64,000 bases of DNA from SLRI01 sp964393275 (GTDB taxonomy: Bacteria; Pseudomonadota; Alphaproteobacteria; Geminicoccales; Geminicoccaceae). Positions within the stretch are counted from its first letter, which is position 1; every line of letters starts with the position of its first letter. This document shows, piece by piece, positions 33,062 through 42,326 of the stretch. A model generated the notes under the pieces. The model had not been told where the DNA came from and did not search any database. It saw only the letters and a program-made list of their open reading frames with translations. Position numbers and translations under genes: made by a program. Location of the stretch: positions 1-64,000 of the forward strand of contig CAYMTA010000005.1 of NCBI GenBank assembly GCA_964393275.1, in the 5' to 3' direction.

Positions 33062-33652
33062 ATGTGGCGCGACGGTCTCGCGGCGCTGGCCATCCTGCTG
33101 GCGGGCGGGACGGCTCTCTGGTGGGGCACCGACGGCGGCCGGGCGCTGACCGCCGAGACCGCGCGCCGCCTGGCGATCGCTGCCAGCCCCCGGGCACTGG
33201 GCGACGTCGTGCTCGAGGACCAGAGCGGGGCCGCTTTCTCCCTTCTGGACTATCAGGGCACGCCATTGGTGCTGGAGTTCGTCTACACGAGCTGTCCCGA
33301 CATCTGCCTGGCGCTGGGCACCACGTTCGAGCGGCTGGATGGCGCCGCCCCCGATGCAGTGCGCCTTTTGAGCATCAGCTTCGATCCGGCCGACGGGACG
33401 GAGCAGCTCGGCTGGTTCGCCGACCGCCATGGGGCGACGCCGCCGCGCTGGCGTGTCGCCAGGGTTGTGGACGACGCGGCCAGGACGGCGCTCATGGAGC
33501 GTGCTGGCGTAATCGTGATTCCTGACGGCATGGGCGGTTTCGTGCACAATGCGGGATTGTACCTCGTCGACCCCGACGGACGTCTGACCCGCGTTCTCGA
33601 TCCCGATGATATCGAAGGTGCCCTCGCCGCGCTCAGCGGCCATGCGTCCTGA
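33062..33652 (+). CDS. SCO family copper chaperone
   Basis: This 196-residue protein has an N-terminal membrane anchor (about residues 6-22) and a thioredoxin-like domain with the SCO copper motif YTSCPDICLALG (C78, C82). A downstream histidine is seen in GGFVHNAGLYLVDPDG. It should deliver copper to the CuA site of the adjacent subunit II. It begins one base after the subunit I stop and overlaps the next gene by 11 bases. Confidence 0.9.
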   Translation: MWRDGLAALAILLAGGTALWWGTDGGRALTAETARRLAIAASPRALGDVVLEDQSGAAFSLLDYQGTPLVLEFVYTSCPDICLALGTTFERLDGAAPDAVRLLSISFDPADGTEQLGWFADRHGATPPRWRVARVVDDAARTALMERAGVIVIPDGMGGFVHNAGLYLVDPDGRLTRVLDPDDIEGALAALSGHAS

Positions 33653-34295
33653 GATACGAGCCGGCATCGGGATCGGGCTGATCGCCATTGCCGTCGCACC
33701 GCCGGTGGCGGGCGCGCTTGAAAGCTCGCTTGTCGCGCATGTGCTCGGGCAATACACGCTGCTCGTCGGCGGCGGCGCGCTGATCGGGCAGGCGCTCGCG
33801 CGAGACGCCGAATCGGGCTGGACCGCGGCACCGGCCCTGTTGACCGGGGTGCTTTCGCTGCTGTTCTGGCTGCTGCCCCGCTGGATCGACGCGGCGCTGG
33901 CCGATCCCGCGACGGATGCGGCGAAGGCCGCGACTCTGGTGCTGCTGGCGGGCCTGCCGCTGGGCTGGGGCTGGACCCTGGCCGGACCTGTCCTGCGCGG
34001 CTTCGTCTGGGCGAACGCGGCGGCGATGCTGGCGATCATGGGGTGGCTGCAGCTTTCGGTGCCGCAGCGGCTGTGCAACAGCTATCTCTTGTCCGAGCAG
34101 GCACGGCTCGGTCAGGGCTTCTTCGGGCTGGCGGCGCTGGTTCTGGTCATGGGCGCGGCCACGGCGGTGACGCATGGCCGGCCGCATCCGCGCCACCTCG
34201 GCCCAAGTCCGCGTGACCCGGAAAAGGCCGGCGCACGTGCTGACGGCCGAGACGGCCTCGCCTCGCGCGCTGGGAGCAACAGAGGCGCCATTTGA
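33642..34295 (+). CDS. Oxidase-associated multi-pass membrane protein of unknown function
   Basis: This 217-residue protein has about five hydrophobic helices and a charged, probably disordered tail (from about residue 185). The segment SSLVAHVLGQYTLLVGGGALIGQ faintly recalls CtaG-type assembly proteins, but the match is weak. Overlap with the SCO gene suggests a role in assembling the same oxidase. The tail could be longer than in homologues because the reading frame simply runs on. Confidence 0.65.
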   Translation: MRPEIRAGIGIGLIAIAVAPPVAGALESSLVAHVLGQYTLLVGGGALIGQALARDAESGWTAAPALLTGVLSLLFWLLPRWIDAALADPATDAAKAATLVLLAGLPLGWGWTLAGPVLRGFVWANAAAMLAIMGWLQLSVPQRLCNSYLLSEQARLGQGFFGLAALVLVMGAATAVTHGRPHPRHLGPSPRDPEKAGARADGRDGLASRAGSNRGAI

Positions 34296-34410
34296 CCGAC
34301 GTGGCCCGGACGCGCGCCCAACAAGAATGCTGCAGGTGCACAACAGCATTGTGATGGCCGGCTGGGTCTGCTCCAAGGCGCCAGGTCGCGCTGCAACGAA
34401 GGGCAGGATC

Positions 34411-35985
34411 ATGGCCGCCGGCATTCCGAATATCCGCAAGCTGGAAGCGGCGCTCGTGGTCAATCAGGGCGAGCTCTTCCGCTTCGGCATGGCTGTGCTG
34501 TTCGTCATCGCCATCATGATCTTCGGCGTCGCCCAAGGCGCTGCCGGGCCGAATGGCATGCTGCTGATCGCGGCGGCGATGATCGGCGGCTACATGGCGC
34601 TCAATATCGGGGCGAACGACGTCGCCAACAATGTCGGCCCCGCGGTCGGCTCGCACGCCATCACGCTCGGCGGGGCGATCGCCATCGCCGCCTCGTTCGA
34701 GGCCGGCGGCGCGCTCATAGCCGGCGGCGATGTCGTCGCCACCATCAAGGGCGGGATCATCGACCCGGCCCGAATCGCGGACACCACCACCTTCATCTGG
34801 CTGATGATGGGAGCACTCCTGTCGGCGGCTCTCTGGCTCAACGTCGCGACCGCGCTGGGTGCCCCCGTCTCGACCACGCATGCCATCGTCGGCGGGGTTC
34901 TGGGCGCCGGCATCGCCGCAGGTGGCTTCGGCATCGCCAACTGGGCCGAGGTCGGACGGATCGCCGCCTCCTGGGTGATCTCGCCCCTGCTCGGCGGGAT
35001 GATCGCCGCCCTCCTCCTCTACGCCATCAAGCGCCGCATCACCTATCAGGACGATCTGATGGCCGCCGCCTTGCGGACGGTGCCGCTCCTGGTGGCGCTG
35101 ATGGCCTGGTCATTCACCACATATCTCCTGCTCAAGGGGCTGCAGCAGGTCTGGAGCGTCGGCTTCGTCACGGCGACTCTCATCGGCCTGCCGGTCGGGG
35201 GCCTGGCCTGGCTCGTCATGCGCCGGCATGTCGCCCGCTCGCGGCTCGAGGTGCCGAACAGCAAAGACGGGGTGAACGAGCTGTTCACCGTGCCCCTGAT
35301 CTGCGCCTCGGCCCTGCTGAGCTTCGCGCACGGTGCCAACGACGTGGCGAACGCGGTGGGCCCGCTCGCCGCGATCAACGACGCGGTCGTCTCGGGCGGC
35401 ATCGTCACCGCGGCGCCGATCCCGCTTTGGGTGATGCTGGTGGGTGCCTGCGGCATTGCTTTGGGCCTCGCCCTCTTCGGGCCGCGGCTGATCCGCACCG
35501 TGGGCTCGGAGATCACCGAGCTCGACCGGGCGCGCGCCTTCTGCGTCGCTCTCTCGGCGGCCCTCACGGTGATTTTCGCCTCGCAGCTCGGCCTGCCGGT
35601 CAGCTCGACCCATATCGCGGTCGGCGGCATCTTCGGCGTCGGCTTCCTGCGCGAGTATCTGAAGGTCAATTATGCGCGGATGATCGAGAAGATCAGGCTG
35701 CATCATGCCGACGCGGACGCGGCGGCGGTGGAGGCCTTCCTCGAGCGCTTCGATGCCGCCACGGTGCGCGAGCGCGGGCAGATGCTGCGGCAGATGAAGC
35801 GTCAGGCCGGTGCCGGTAGACTGCGCAAGAAGGAGCGCAAGGGGCTGCGCAACATCAACCGGATAGCACTGGTCAAGCGCTCGCTGCTCTTGAAGATCGC
35901 CGCCGCCTGGCTGGTCACCGTGCCGGCGACCGCGATCGCGGGGGCGATGATCTTCTTCATGCTGCGGGGGGCGATGCTGCCTTGA
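34411..35985 (+). CDS. Inorganic phosphate transporter, PiT family
   Basis: This 524-residue permease has the duplicated PiT signature GANDVANNVGP and GANDVANAVGP, plus paired SSTHAIVGG-like motifs (APVSTTHAIVGG and PVSSTHIAVGG). An additional charged cytoplasmic loop occurs before the last helix. It imports phosphate, usually as a metal-phosphate complex with protons. AGGA precedes ATG 34411. Its stop overlaps the Usp start by four bases (TTGA). Confidence 0.92.
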   Translation: MAAGIPNIRKLEAALVVNQGELFRFGMAVLFVIAIMIFGVAQGAAGPNGMLLIAAAMIGGYMALNIGANDVANNVGPAVGSHAITLGGAIAIAASFEAGGALIAGGDVVATIKGGIIDPARIADTTTFIWLMMGALLSAALWLNVATALGAPVSTTHAIVGGVLGAGIAAGGFGIANWAEVGRIAASWVISPLLGGMIAALLLYAIKRRITYQDDLMAAALRTVPLLVALMAWSFTTYLLLKGLQQVWSVGFVTATLIGLPVGGLAWLVMRRHVARSRLEVPNSKDGVNELFTVPLICASALLSFAHGANDVANAVGPLAAINDAVVSGGIVTAAPIPLWVMLVGACGIALGLALFGPRLIRTVGSEITELDRARAFCVALSAALTVIFASQLGLPVSSTHIAVGGIFGVGFLREYLKVNYARMIEKIRLHHADADAAAVEAFLERFDAATVRERGQMLRQMKRQAGAGRLRKKERKGLRNINRIALVKRSLLLKIAAAWLVTVPATAIAGAMIFFMLRGAMLP

Positions 35986-36452
35986 GCGGCATCATCCTCT
36001 GCGCCGTCGACTTCTCGCCCGACGCCGAGGCGGCGCTGCTCTGGAGCTGTGCCCAGGCGAAGCTGGCGGACGCCCGTCTTCTGCTGCTGCACGTCATCCA
36101 CGATCCGGCGGCAAGCCCCGGCTTCTACCGGCGCCCGGAGGATGGCTGGCTGCGCCCGCTGGCCGAGGTGGGCGAATCGATGCTGGCGGCGTTTCTCGAG
36201 CGTCTGGCGCTCGAGCACGCTGATCAGGAGAAGCTGCGAACACTCGAGACCCGGCTCGTGTCGGGCCTGCCGGCCGGCCGCATCGTCGAGGTGGCGAACG
36301 AGGTCGGCGCCGATCTCGTCGTGGTCGGCAGCCGTGGTCGGACCGGCCTGCCGCACATCCTCTTGGGCTCGGTCGCGGAGCGGGTGGTGCAGACCGCGAC
36401 CATGCCGGTCGTCGTGGTCAAGCGTCCGCCCGGCGAGGGCGGCCCCGTGTGA
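35982..36452 (+). CDS. Universal stress protein linked to phosphate transporters
   Basis: This 156-residue UspA-fold protein ends with the ATP-binding pattern VVVGSRGRTGLPHILLGSVAERVV and then PVVVVK. It starts at a TTG that overlaps the PiT stop; no better start keeps the first beta strand (IILCAVDFS). It lies between two phosphate transporter genes, paralleling the Usp in the ectoine transporter operon, so a transporter-modulating role is plausible but unproven. Confidence 0.88.
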   Translation: MSGIILCAVDFSPDAEAALLWSCAQAKLADARLLLLHVIHDPAASPGFYRRPEDGWLRPLAEVGESMLAAFLERLALEHADQEKLRTLETRLVSGLPAGRIVEVANEVGADLVVVGSRGRTGLPHILLGSVAERVVQTATMPVVVVKRPPGEGGPV

Positions 36453-38122
36453 CCGCCGGTCTCGACCATTTCGCGCTCTGGACCGGGCTCTTCGGCGGCA
36501 TGGCACTTTTTCTCTACGGCATGGACCTCCTGACCGTGGCGCTCAAGCGCGCCGCCGGCGAGCATCTGAAGGACCTGCTCGGCCGGGTGACCCGCAACCG
36601 CTTTCTCGGCGCCGGGGTTGGCGCTCTCGTGACCGGCATCGTCAACTCGTCGACGGTGACCACGGTGATCCTCGTGGGCTTCATCTCCGCCGGGCTCATG
36701 TCGATGGCGCAGAGCGTGGCCGTGATCATGGGTGCGAATATCGGCAGCACCGTCACGGCCCAGATCCTGGCCTTCAACGTGAGTCGCTTCGCCCTGCCGA
36801 TCCTGACCCTGGGCTTTCTCGTCGCCTACGTGCCGAGGGGCGAGAGCACCCGGGAATACGGCCGGATGCTGCTCGGCGCCGGACTCGTCTTCTACGGCAT
36901 CGCCCTGATGAGCGAGGCCATGGCGCCGTTGCGCGCCTTTCCGCCGTTCATCGACTTCATCAAGACGCTCTCCCATCCCGTGCCCGCGGCCCTGGCCGGC
37001 ATGGTCTTCACCGCCCTCGTCCATTCCTCGGCGGCGACCACCGGCGTCGTGATCGTGCTGGCGGGCCAGGGAGTCATGACCCTCGAGACGGCGATCGCCG
37101 TCGCCCTCGGCGCCAATGTCGGCACCTGCGCCACGGCCGGGCTCGCGGCCATCGGCAAGCCCAGGGAGGCGATCCGCGCCGCCCTCGTGCACGTGCTCTT
37201 CAACGCGGCCGGCGTCGCCATCTGGATCGGCTTCATCCCCGAGCTCGCCCAGATCGTGCGCGCCGTCTCGCCGACGGCGGCGAGCCTGACCGGTGCTGCC
37301 AGGGCGGCGGCCGACGCGCCGCGGCAGGTGGCGAACGCGCATACCATCTTCAATGTCGTGAACACGCTCCTCTTCATCGGCTTCACCACGCAGATCGCGC
37401 GGCTGGTCGAATGGCTGGTCCCCGACCGGCCGCTGGATGCCGAGGAGCCGCTGGCGCCGAAATATCTCGACGACAACCTGCTCTCGACGCCCGCCATGGC
37501 GCTAGAGGCCGCCCGGCGGGAGATCGGCCGCATGGGCGACCACGTCTCGCTCATGCTGGAGCGGGCGCTGCCGGCAGCGCTCTCGAGCTCGCGCCAGGCG
37601 CTCCAGGCGGTCGAGGCGATGGACAAGCCGGTCGACCGACTGCATCGCGAGCTGATCGGCTATCTGGGGCGTGTCTCGGCAGCACCTCTGACTCCGGACC
37701 AGGCGCCGGTGCTGATGCATCTGGTCGCCATGACCAACGATCTGGAGCATCTGGCCGACCGCATCGCCACCGACATCACGACCTCGGCCAGGAAGCGGAT
37801 CGACGAGCGGGTGGTGATCGCACCCGAGGCCGCGAGCCGGATCACGACCTACCACGCGGCGGTGGTGCGGGCCTTGCGCGACGCGATCAAGGCCGTGACG
37901 ACGGGCGACAAGGAGCTCGCCTCGACCGTGCCCCGCATGAAGCAGGGCCTGGCGGACATGGCGAGCCAGATCAGCCGCGAGCGCTTCGGCCGCGTGCCGG
38001 GCGGTGCCGAGGCGTCGATCCGCGGCTACGTGCGCGAGGTCGAGCTGCTCGAGATCCTGGACGGCATCAGCAAGATCGCCCGGCGCATCGCCCGGACGGA
38101 GCTGGAGCCCGAGACGGCATGA
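36449..38122 (+). CDS. Na/Pi cotransporter (NptA/YjbB type) with PhoU-like domain
   Basis: This 557-residue protein has duplicated Na_Pi_cotrans repeats with motifs IVNSSTVTTVILVG and LVHSSAATTGVVIV (about residues 1-310). A C-terminal PhoU-like helical domain follows (about 350-550). It moves phosphate with sodium; homologues can export as well as import. The GTG start at 36449 overlaps the Usp stop. With the upstream genes it forms a PiT-Usp-NptA operon. Confidence 0.9.
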   Translation: MTAGLDHFALWTGLFGGMALFLYGMDLLTVALKRAAGEHLKDLLGRVTRNRFLGAGVGALVTGIVNSSTVTTVILVGFISAGLMSMAQSVAVIMGANIGSTVTAQILAFNVSRFALPILTLGFLVAYVPRGESTREYGRMLLGAGLVFYGIALMSEAMAPLRAFPPFIDFIKTLSHPVPAALAGMVFTALVHSSAATTGVVIVLAGQGVMTLETAIAVALGANVGTCATAGLAAIGKPREAIRAALVHVLFNAAGVAIWIGFIPELAQIVRAVSPTAASLTGAARAAADAPRQVANAHTIFNVVNTLLFIGFTTQIARLVEWLVPDRPLDAEEPLAPKYLDDNLLSTPAMALEAARREIGRMGDHVSLMLERALPAALSSSRQALQAVEAMDKPVDRLHRELIGYLGRVSAAPLTPDQAPVLMHLVAMTNDLEHLADRIATDITTSARKRIDERVVIAPEAASRITTYHAAVVRALRDAIKAVTTGDKELASTVPRMKQGLADMASQISRERFGRVPGGAEASIRGYVREVELLEILDGISKIARRIARTELEPETA

Positions 38123-38199
38123 GGGCGGCGGGCGCGTGATTTCGGGCGACGTTCGTGCCAATAATGGGAGCGGGCTGCAATCGGAGGAGCTTCGACATC

Positions 38200-38499
38200 A
38201 TGAGCGAGCGGGCCTTGCTGCATCTGGCGCCGGACGACAATGTGGCGGTGGCGCTGCGGACGCTGGTGCCGGGCGAGACGGTCGAGCTGGATGGGCGGGC
38301 GATCACCGTGCGGGACGCCATCCCGTTCGCCCACAAGATCGCCCTGGCCGATCTGCCGCCGGGTGCCACCGTGACCAAGTTCGGGGTGGCGATCGGCAGC
38401 ACGACGGCGCCGATCGGGGCCGGTGCCCATGTGCACGTGCACAATCTGAAGAGCGCCTATATCGTCAATCACGAGGATTTCTTCGAGGCCGCATCATGA
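38200..38499 (+). CDS. UxaA family small subunit (SAF domain)
   Basis: This 99-residue SAF-domain protein contains the N-terminal module of altronate/galactarate dehydratases, here as a separate subunit (IPFAHKIALADLPPGA, then GAHVHVHNLKS). Split pairs of this kind include sugar-acid dehydratases and the sulfolactate lyase SuyAB. The substrate cannot be told. GGAGGAGC upstream supports ATG 38200. The large-subunit gene overlaps by four bases. Confidence 0.85.
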   Translation: MSERALLHLAPDDNVAVALRTLVPGETVELDGRAITVRDAIPFAHKIALADLPPGATVTKFGVAIGSTTAPIGAGAHVHVHNLKSAYIVNHEDFFEAAS

Positions 38500-39698
38500 C
38501 CCTCACACCCATCCAGGCCTTCGCCCGCGCCGATGGCACGAAGGGCATCCGCAACCTCGTGGTCGTGGCCTATCTGGTCGAGTGCGCGCATCACGTGGCC
38601 CGCGCCGTGACCGTGCCGTTCGAGGGCGAGGGTGTGCATCTGATCGGCTTCGCCGGCTGCTACCCGAACGGTTATGCTGAGGAGATGATGGAGGCCCTGA
38701 CCACGCATCCGAACGTGGGCGCCGTGCTCCTCGTCTCGCTCGGCTGCGAGCAGTTCAACCGCCAGAAGCTGATGCGGCGGATCGAGTCGAGCGGCCGGCC
38801 GGTGGAGCTGCTGGTCATCCAGAAGGCCGGCGGCACGCGGCGCACCATCGAGGCCGGCCGGGCCTGGGTCGAGGAGCAGCTTCTAGTCCTGGCCCAGACA
38901 CCCCGGGTGCCCATGGGGCTGGACGAGCTGATCGTCGGCACGATCTGCGGCGGCTCGGACGGGACGAGCGGGCTCACCGCCAATCCGGCGATCGGCAATG
39001 CCGCGGACATCCTGGTCGATGCCGGGGCCAGAGTGATGTTCGAGGAATTGGGCGAGCTCTTCGGCTGCGAGGCGCACATGGCGGGGCGGGCCACGACGCC
39101 GGAGCTGGGCCAGGCGATCCTCGATGCCATGGACAAGAGCCGCCGGGTCTATGGCACGCTCGACCAGTCGAGCTTCGGCGGCGGCAACATCACGGGCGGG
39201 CTCAGCACGATCGAGGAGAAGTCGATCGGCGCCTACACCAAGAGCGGCACGCGGCCGATCGTGGGGCTGCTCAAGCCGGGCGTGAAGCCGACGGCGCCCG
39301 GGCTCTACCTCATGGACATGATCGGCGACGGGCCGGTGCGCTGGGGCTTCCCCAACATCAACGACAATGCCGAGATCACCGAGATGATCGCCTGCGGGGC
39401 GCATCTCTCGCTCTTCTCGACCGGCCGGGGCTCGGTCGTGGGCTCGGCCATCGCGCCGGTGGTCAAGGTCTGCGCCAATCCCGAGACCTATCGGCGCATG
39501 CCGGACGACATGGACGTCAATGCCGGGCGGATCCTCGAAGGCCGGGGCACGCTGGGCGAGGTGGGCCGGGAGATCGTCGACCTCGTGGCACGGATCGCGG
39601 CAGGCGCGCCAACGAAGTCCGAGGCGCTCGGGCATCAGGAATTCGTCCTGACCTACAAGAGCTTCGCGCCCCTCGGTCCCGCCTGCCTGCCGGCCTGA
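38496..39698 (+). CDS. UxaA family large subunit (altronate dehydratase/SuyB-like)
   Basis: This 400-residue catalytic subunit of a split UxaA-type lyase has family motifs GCEQFNRQKL, CGGSDGTSGLTANPAIGN and STGRGSVVGSAIAPVVKVC. It should eliminate water, or sulfite in SuyB-like enzymes, from a hydroxy acid with its small SAF partner. No transporter or dehydrogenase gene beside it points to one substrate. The ATG at 38496 overlaps the small-subunit stop. Confidence 0.86.
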   Translation: MTLTPIQAFARADGTKGIRNLVVVAYLVECAHHVARAVTVPFEGEGVHLIGFAGCYPNGYAEEMMEALTTHPNVGAVLLVSLGCEQFNRQKLMRRIESSGRPVELLVIQKAGGTRRTIEAGRAWVEEQLLVLAQTPRVPMGLDELIVGTICGGSDGTSGLTANPAIGNAADILVDAGARVMFEELGELFGCEAHMAGRATTPELGQAILDAMDKSRRVYGTLDQSSFGGGNITGGLSTIEEKSIGAYTKSGTRPIVGLLKPGVKPTAPGLYLMDMIGDGPVRWGFPNINDNAEITEMIACGAHLSLFSTGRGSVVGSAIAPVVKVCANPETYRRMPDDMDVNAGRILEGRGTLGEVGREIVDLVARIAAGAPTKSEALGHQEFVLTYKSFAPLGPACLPA

Positions 39699-39797
39699 GC
39701 GGCGCATTCGCCGCATGGCGACATTTGGCGTCGGGTCAACACATTGCCTAGAGTTCGCGCGTAGAGCCTGCGCGCCACCGAACAACAGCCGGATCCT

Positions 39798-41501
39798 ATG
39801 CGCGACGTCTTTCGCATCTTCATGAGCTCCGCGGGCATGGTCAAATGGACCGTGCTCGCGGCCCTGATCCTCGCCACCATGGCCGAGGGCATCGGGCTCG
39901 CCAGCATGCTGCCGGCCGTGACCCTGGCCTTCGGCGAGGACGACACGACCGGCCTCGGCCAGACCGTCACGGACGCGCTCGCGTGGGTCGGCCTGCCGGC
40001 GAGCCTGCCGATCCTGCTCCTGGTCATCGTCATCGGGATGTCCGTGAAGGCGCTCCTGGTCATCCTCGCCATGTACCATGTGAGCGCGGTGGTGGCCAAT
40101 GTCGCGTCCCGTGTGCGGATCGCGCTGGTCACGGCCCTCCTCAATGTCCGCTGGCCCTACTTCACCCGCCATCCGGTCGGCCGGCTGGCGAATTCGGTGA
40201 GCCTCGATTCGACCCGCGCCGGCGACGCCTATCTGATCGCCACGACCTACATGGCGACTGTCTTCCAGGCCGGGATCACCCTCGTGGTGGCGCTGCTCGT
40301 CTCCTGGAAGGTGGCGCTGGTCGGGCTCCTCGTGGGCGCGGTCATCGCCCTGATCCTCCTGCCTCTGGTCAGCATGGCGAAGCGCGCCGGGCTGAAGCAG
40401 CGCCAGCGCACCGAGGATATCGTCACACTCCTCTCCGACACGCTCTCCAACATCAAGCCCTTGAAGGCGATGTCGCGGCAGGCGCAGTTCGCGGCCTTCT
40501 TCGCCAGCCGGACCAACAAGCTGCGCCGGGCGTTGCAGCAGGAGGCGATGAGCCGGCATCTGATGAAGAGCCTGAGAGAGCCGATCGTCGCCATGGCGGT
40601 CGCCGGCGCCTTCTACGTCGTCCACACCAGCGGGGCGGTGGCCCTGCCCGAGCTTCTGGTCATGGGCGTCCTCTTGTCCCGGATCATCAGCACGCTCGGC
40701 AAGGTGCAGGAGTTCGAGCAGAAGGCGCAGAACCTCCAGGCATCCTACTGGTCGGTGCACGGGCTGGTGGCCGAGGCCGAGGCCGAGAGCGAGCAGTTCA
40801 CCGGCACGCGCCAGCCGACTTTCGAGGTGGGTGTCGCCCTCGACGAGGTGACCTTCGGCTATGGCGAGAAGCCGGTCATCAAGAACGCCAGCCTGACCAT
40901 CCCGGCGGGTCAGCTCACGGTCATCACAGGCCCGTCCGGGGTCGGCAAGACGACGATCACCGATCTTCTGCTCGGGCTCCTGACGCCGCAGAGCGGGGCG
41001 GTGCGGGTCGACGGCGTGCCGCTCGACGAGCTGGATGTGCCGGCCTGGCGCTCCATGCTGGGCTACGTGCCGCAGGAGCTGGCCCTCTTCCACGACAGCG
41101 TGCTCGCCAACGTGACGCTGGGCGATCCGGCTTTCGACGCGGCGGCGGCCGAGGAGGCCTTGCGGCTCGCCGGCGCCTGGGATTTCGTCTCGGCCTTGCC
41201 GGACGGGATCGACCATGTCGTCGGCGAGCGCGGCACCATGCTCTCGGGCGGCCAGCGCCAGCGCATTGCCCTGGCCCGTGCGCTCGTGGTCAAGCCCAAG
41301 CTTTTGATTCTCGACGAGGTGACGAGCGCTCTCGATCCCGAGACCGAGGCCGCGATCTGTGCCAATGTGCGCCGGCTGATCGGCCGGGTCTCGATCGTCG
41401 CCATCACCCATCGGCCGATCTGGGTCGAGCTGGCCGATCGGGTCTACGAGGTGGGCCCGGCGGGCGTTATTCAGCGGACTGTGTCCCCCGAGATGGTTTG
41501 A
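39798..41501 (+). CDS. ABC exporter, fused membrane and ATPase domains
   Basis: This 567-residue half-transporter of the MsbA/lipid-exporter type has six helices in residues 15-300. The ATPase domain has Walker A TGPSGVGKTT, Q-loop YVPQELALF, signature LSGGQRQRIALARAL and Walker B LLILDEVTSALD. It is the first gene of a cluster containing sugar and methyl transferases. Export of a glycolipid, polysaccharide precursor or lipid is therefore the likeliest role; the substrate is not determinable. Confidence 0.9.
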   Translation: MRDVFRIFMSSAGMVKWTVLAALILATMAEGIGLASMLPAVTLAFGEDDTTGLGQTVTDALAWVGLPASLPILLLVIVIGMSVKALLVILAMYHVSAVVANVASRVRIALVTALLNVRWPYFTRHPVGRLANSVSLDSTRAGDAYLIATTYMATVFQAGITLVVALLVSWKVALVGLLVGAVIALILLPLVSMAKRAGLKQRQRTEDIVTLLSDTLSNIKPLKAMSRQAQFAAFFASRTNKLRRALQQEAMSRHLMKSLREPIVAMAVAGAFYVVHTSGAVALPELLVMGVLLSRIISTLGKVQEFEQKAQNLQASYWSVHGLVAEAEAESEQFTGTRQPTFEVGVALDEVTFGYGEKPVIKNASLTIPAGQLTVITGPSGVGKTTITDLLLGLLTPQSGAVRVDGVPLDELDVPAWRSMLGYVPQELALFHDSVLANVTLGDPAFDAAAAEEALRLAGAWDFVSALPDGIDHVVGERGTMLSGGQRQRIALARALVVKPKLLILDEVTSALDPETEAAICANVRRLIGRVSIVAITHRPIWVELADRVYEVGPAGVIQRTVSPEMV

Positions 41502-41563
41502 GCCCGGCCCCGCATGACCTACATAACGCTTACGACTAACCGCCAGCCCTGGATACAGTCGAC

Positions 41564-42310
41564 GTGGTGACCGCGAAGCGCCTGCGCAACATTCTCAAGT
41601 ACGGCTTCGGCGACGAGGCCCGGGCGAAGAAGCGGGCCGACAAGGAGAAGGCCCGAAACGCGCGCTTCGCTTCCGACCTCTGGCAGGGCGAGGGCGAGAT
41701 CGCACGGCGCCGCTACGATTCCTATGACGCCTATCTCGAGCATCAGGCGGCCAAGCTCGACGAGATCAGCGACCGGCTGGACGAGACACGGGCGGAGGAT
41801 CTGGCCGAGTTCGAGCGGCGCTTCAGGCTGTGCCAAAGCCTCCTGGGCTGCCGCAACGTCCTCTGTCTGGGCGCCCGCTTGGGAACGGAGGTCGAAGCAC
41901 TGATCCGGCTCGGCCATTTCGCGCTGGGCGTCGATCTGAACCCGGGAGAGCACAACCGGCTCGTGGTGACCGGCGACTTCCACGATCTCGTCTTCGCCAC
42001 AGGCTCGGTGGATGCGGTCTACACGAACACCCTCGATCACGTCTTCGACCTCGACCGGCTGATGGACGAGATCACTCGGATCCTGCGGCCCGGCGGGCTC
42101 TTCATCGCGGACACGCTGCAGGGCTTCTCCGAGGGCTTCACCCCCGGCCGCTACGAATCGATGCACTGGCGCAGCCGAGACGAGCTGGTGGCGGCGATCA
42201 CGGCCGCGAGCGGCATGGTCGTGGTCGAGGAGCACGACCTGGGCCACCACCGGCGCGATCACTGGCAGCAGATCACCTTCGCCAAGCCGGCAGCGGGCCC
42301 GGCAGGCTAG
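41564..42310 (+). CDS. SAM-dependent methyltransferase
   Basis: This 248-residue class I methyltransferase has a degenerate SAM loop (VLCLGARLGTEVEALIRLGH, about residues 99-118), acidic residue in ALGVDLNPGE, and motif post-I at DLVFATGSVDAVYTNTLDH. An N-terminal highly charged helical segment precedes the domain. Starts GTG 41564 and 41567 are equivalent. It is likely to modify a glycan or lipid, from its neighbours (ABC exporter, oxygenase). Confidence 0.8.
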   Translation: MVTAKRLRNILKYGFGDEARAKKRADKEKARNARFASDLWQGEGEIARRRYDSYDAYLEHQAAKLDEISDRLDETRAEDLAEFERRFRLCQSLLGCRNVLCLGARLGTEVEALIRLGHFALGVDLNPGEHNRLVVTGDFHDLVFATGSVDAVYTNTLDHVFDLDRLMDEITRILRPGGLFIADTLQGFSEGFTPGRYESMHWRSRDELVAAITAASGMVVVEEHDLGHHRRDHWQQITFAKPAAGPAG

Positions 42311-42326
42311 TCAACGGACCCTTCCC

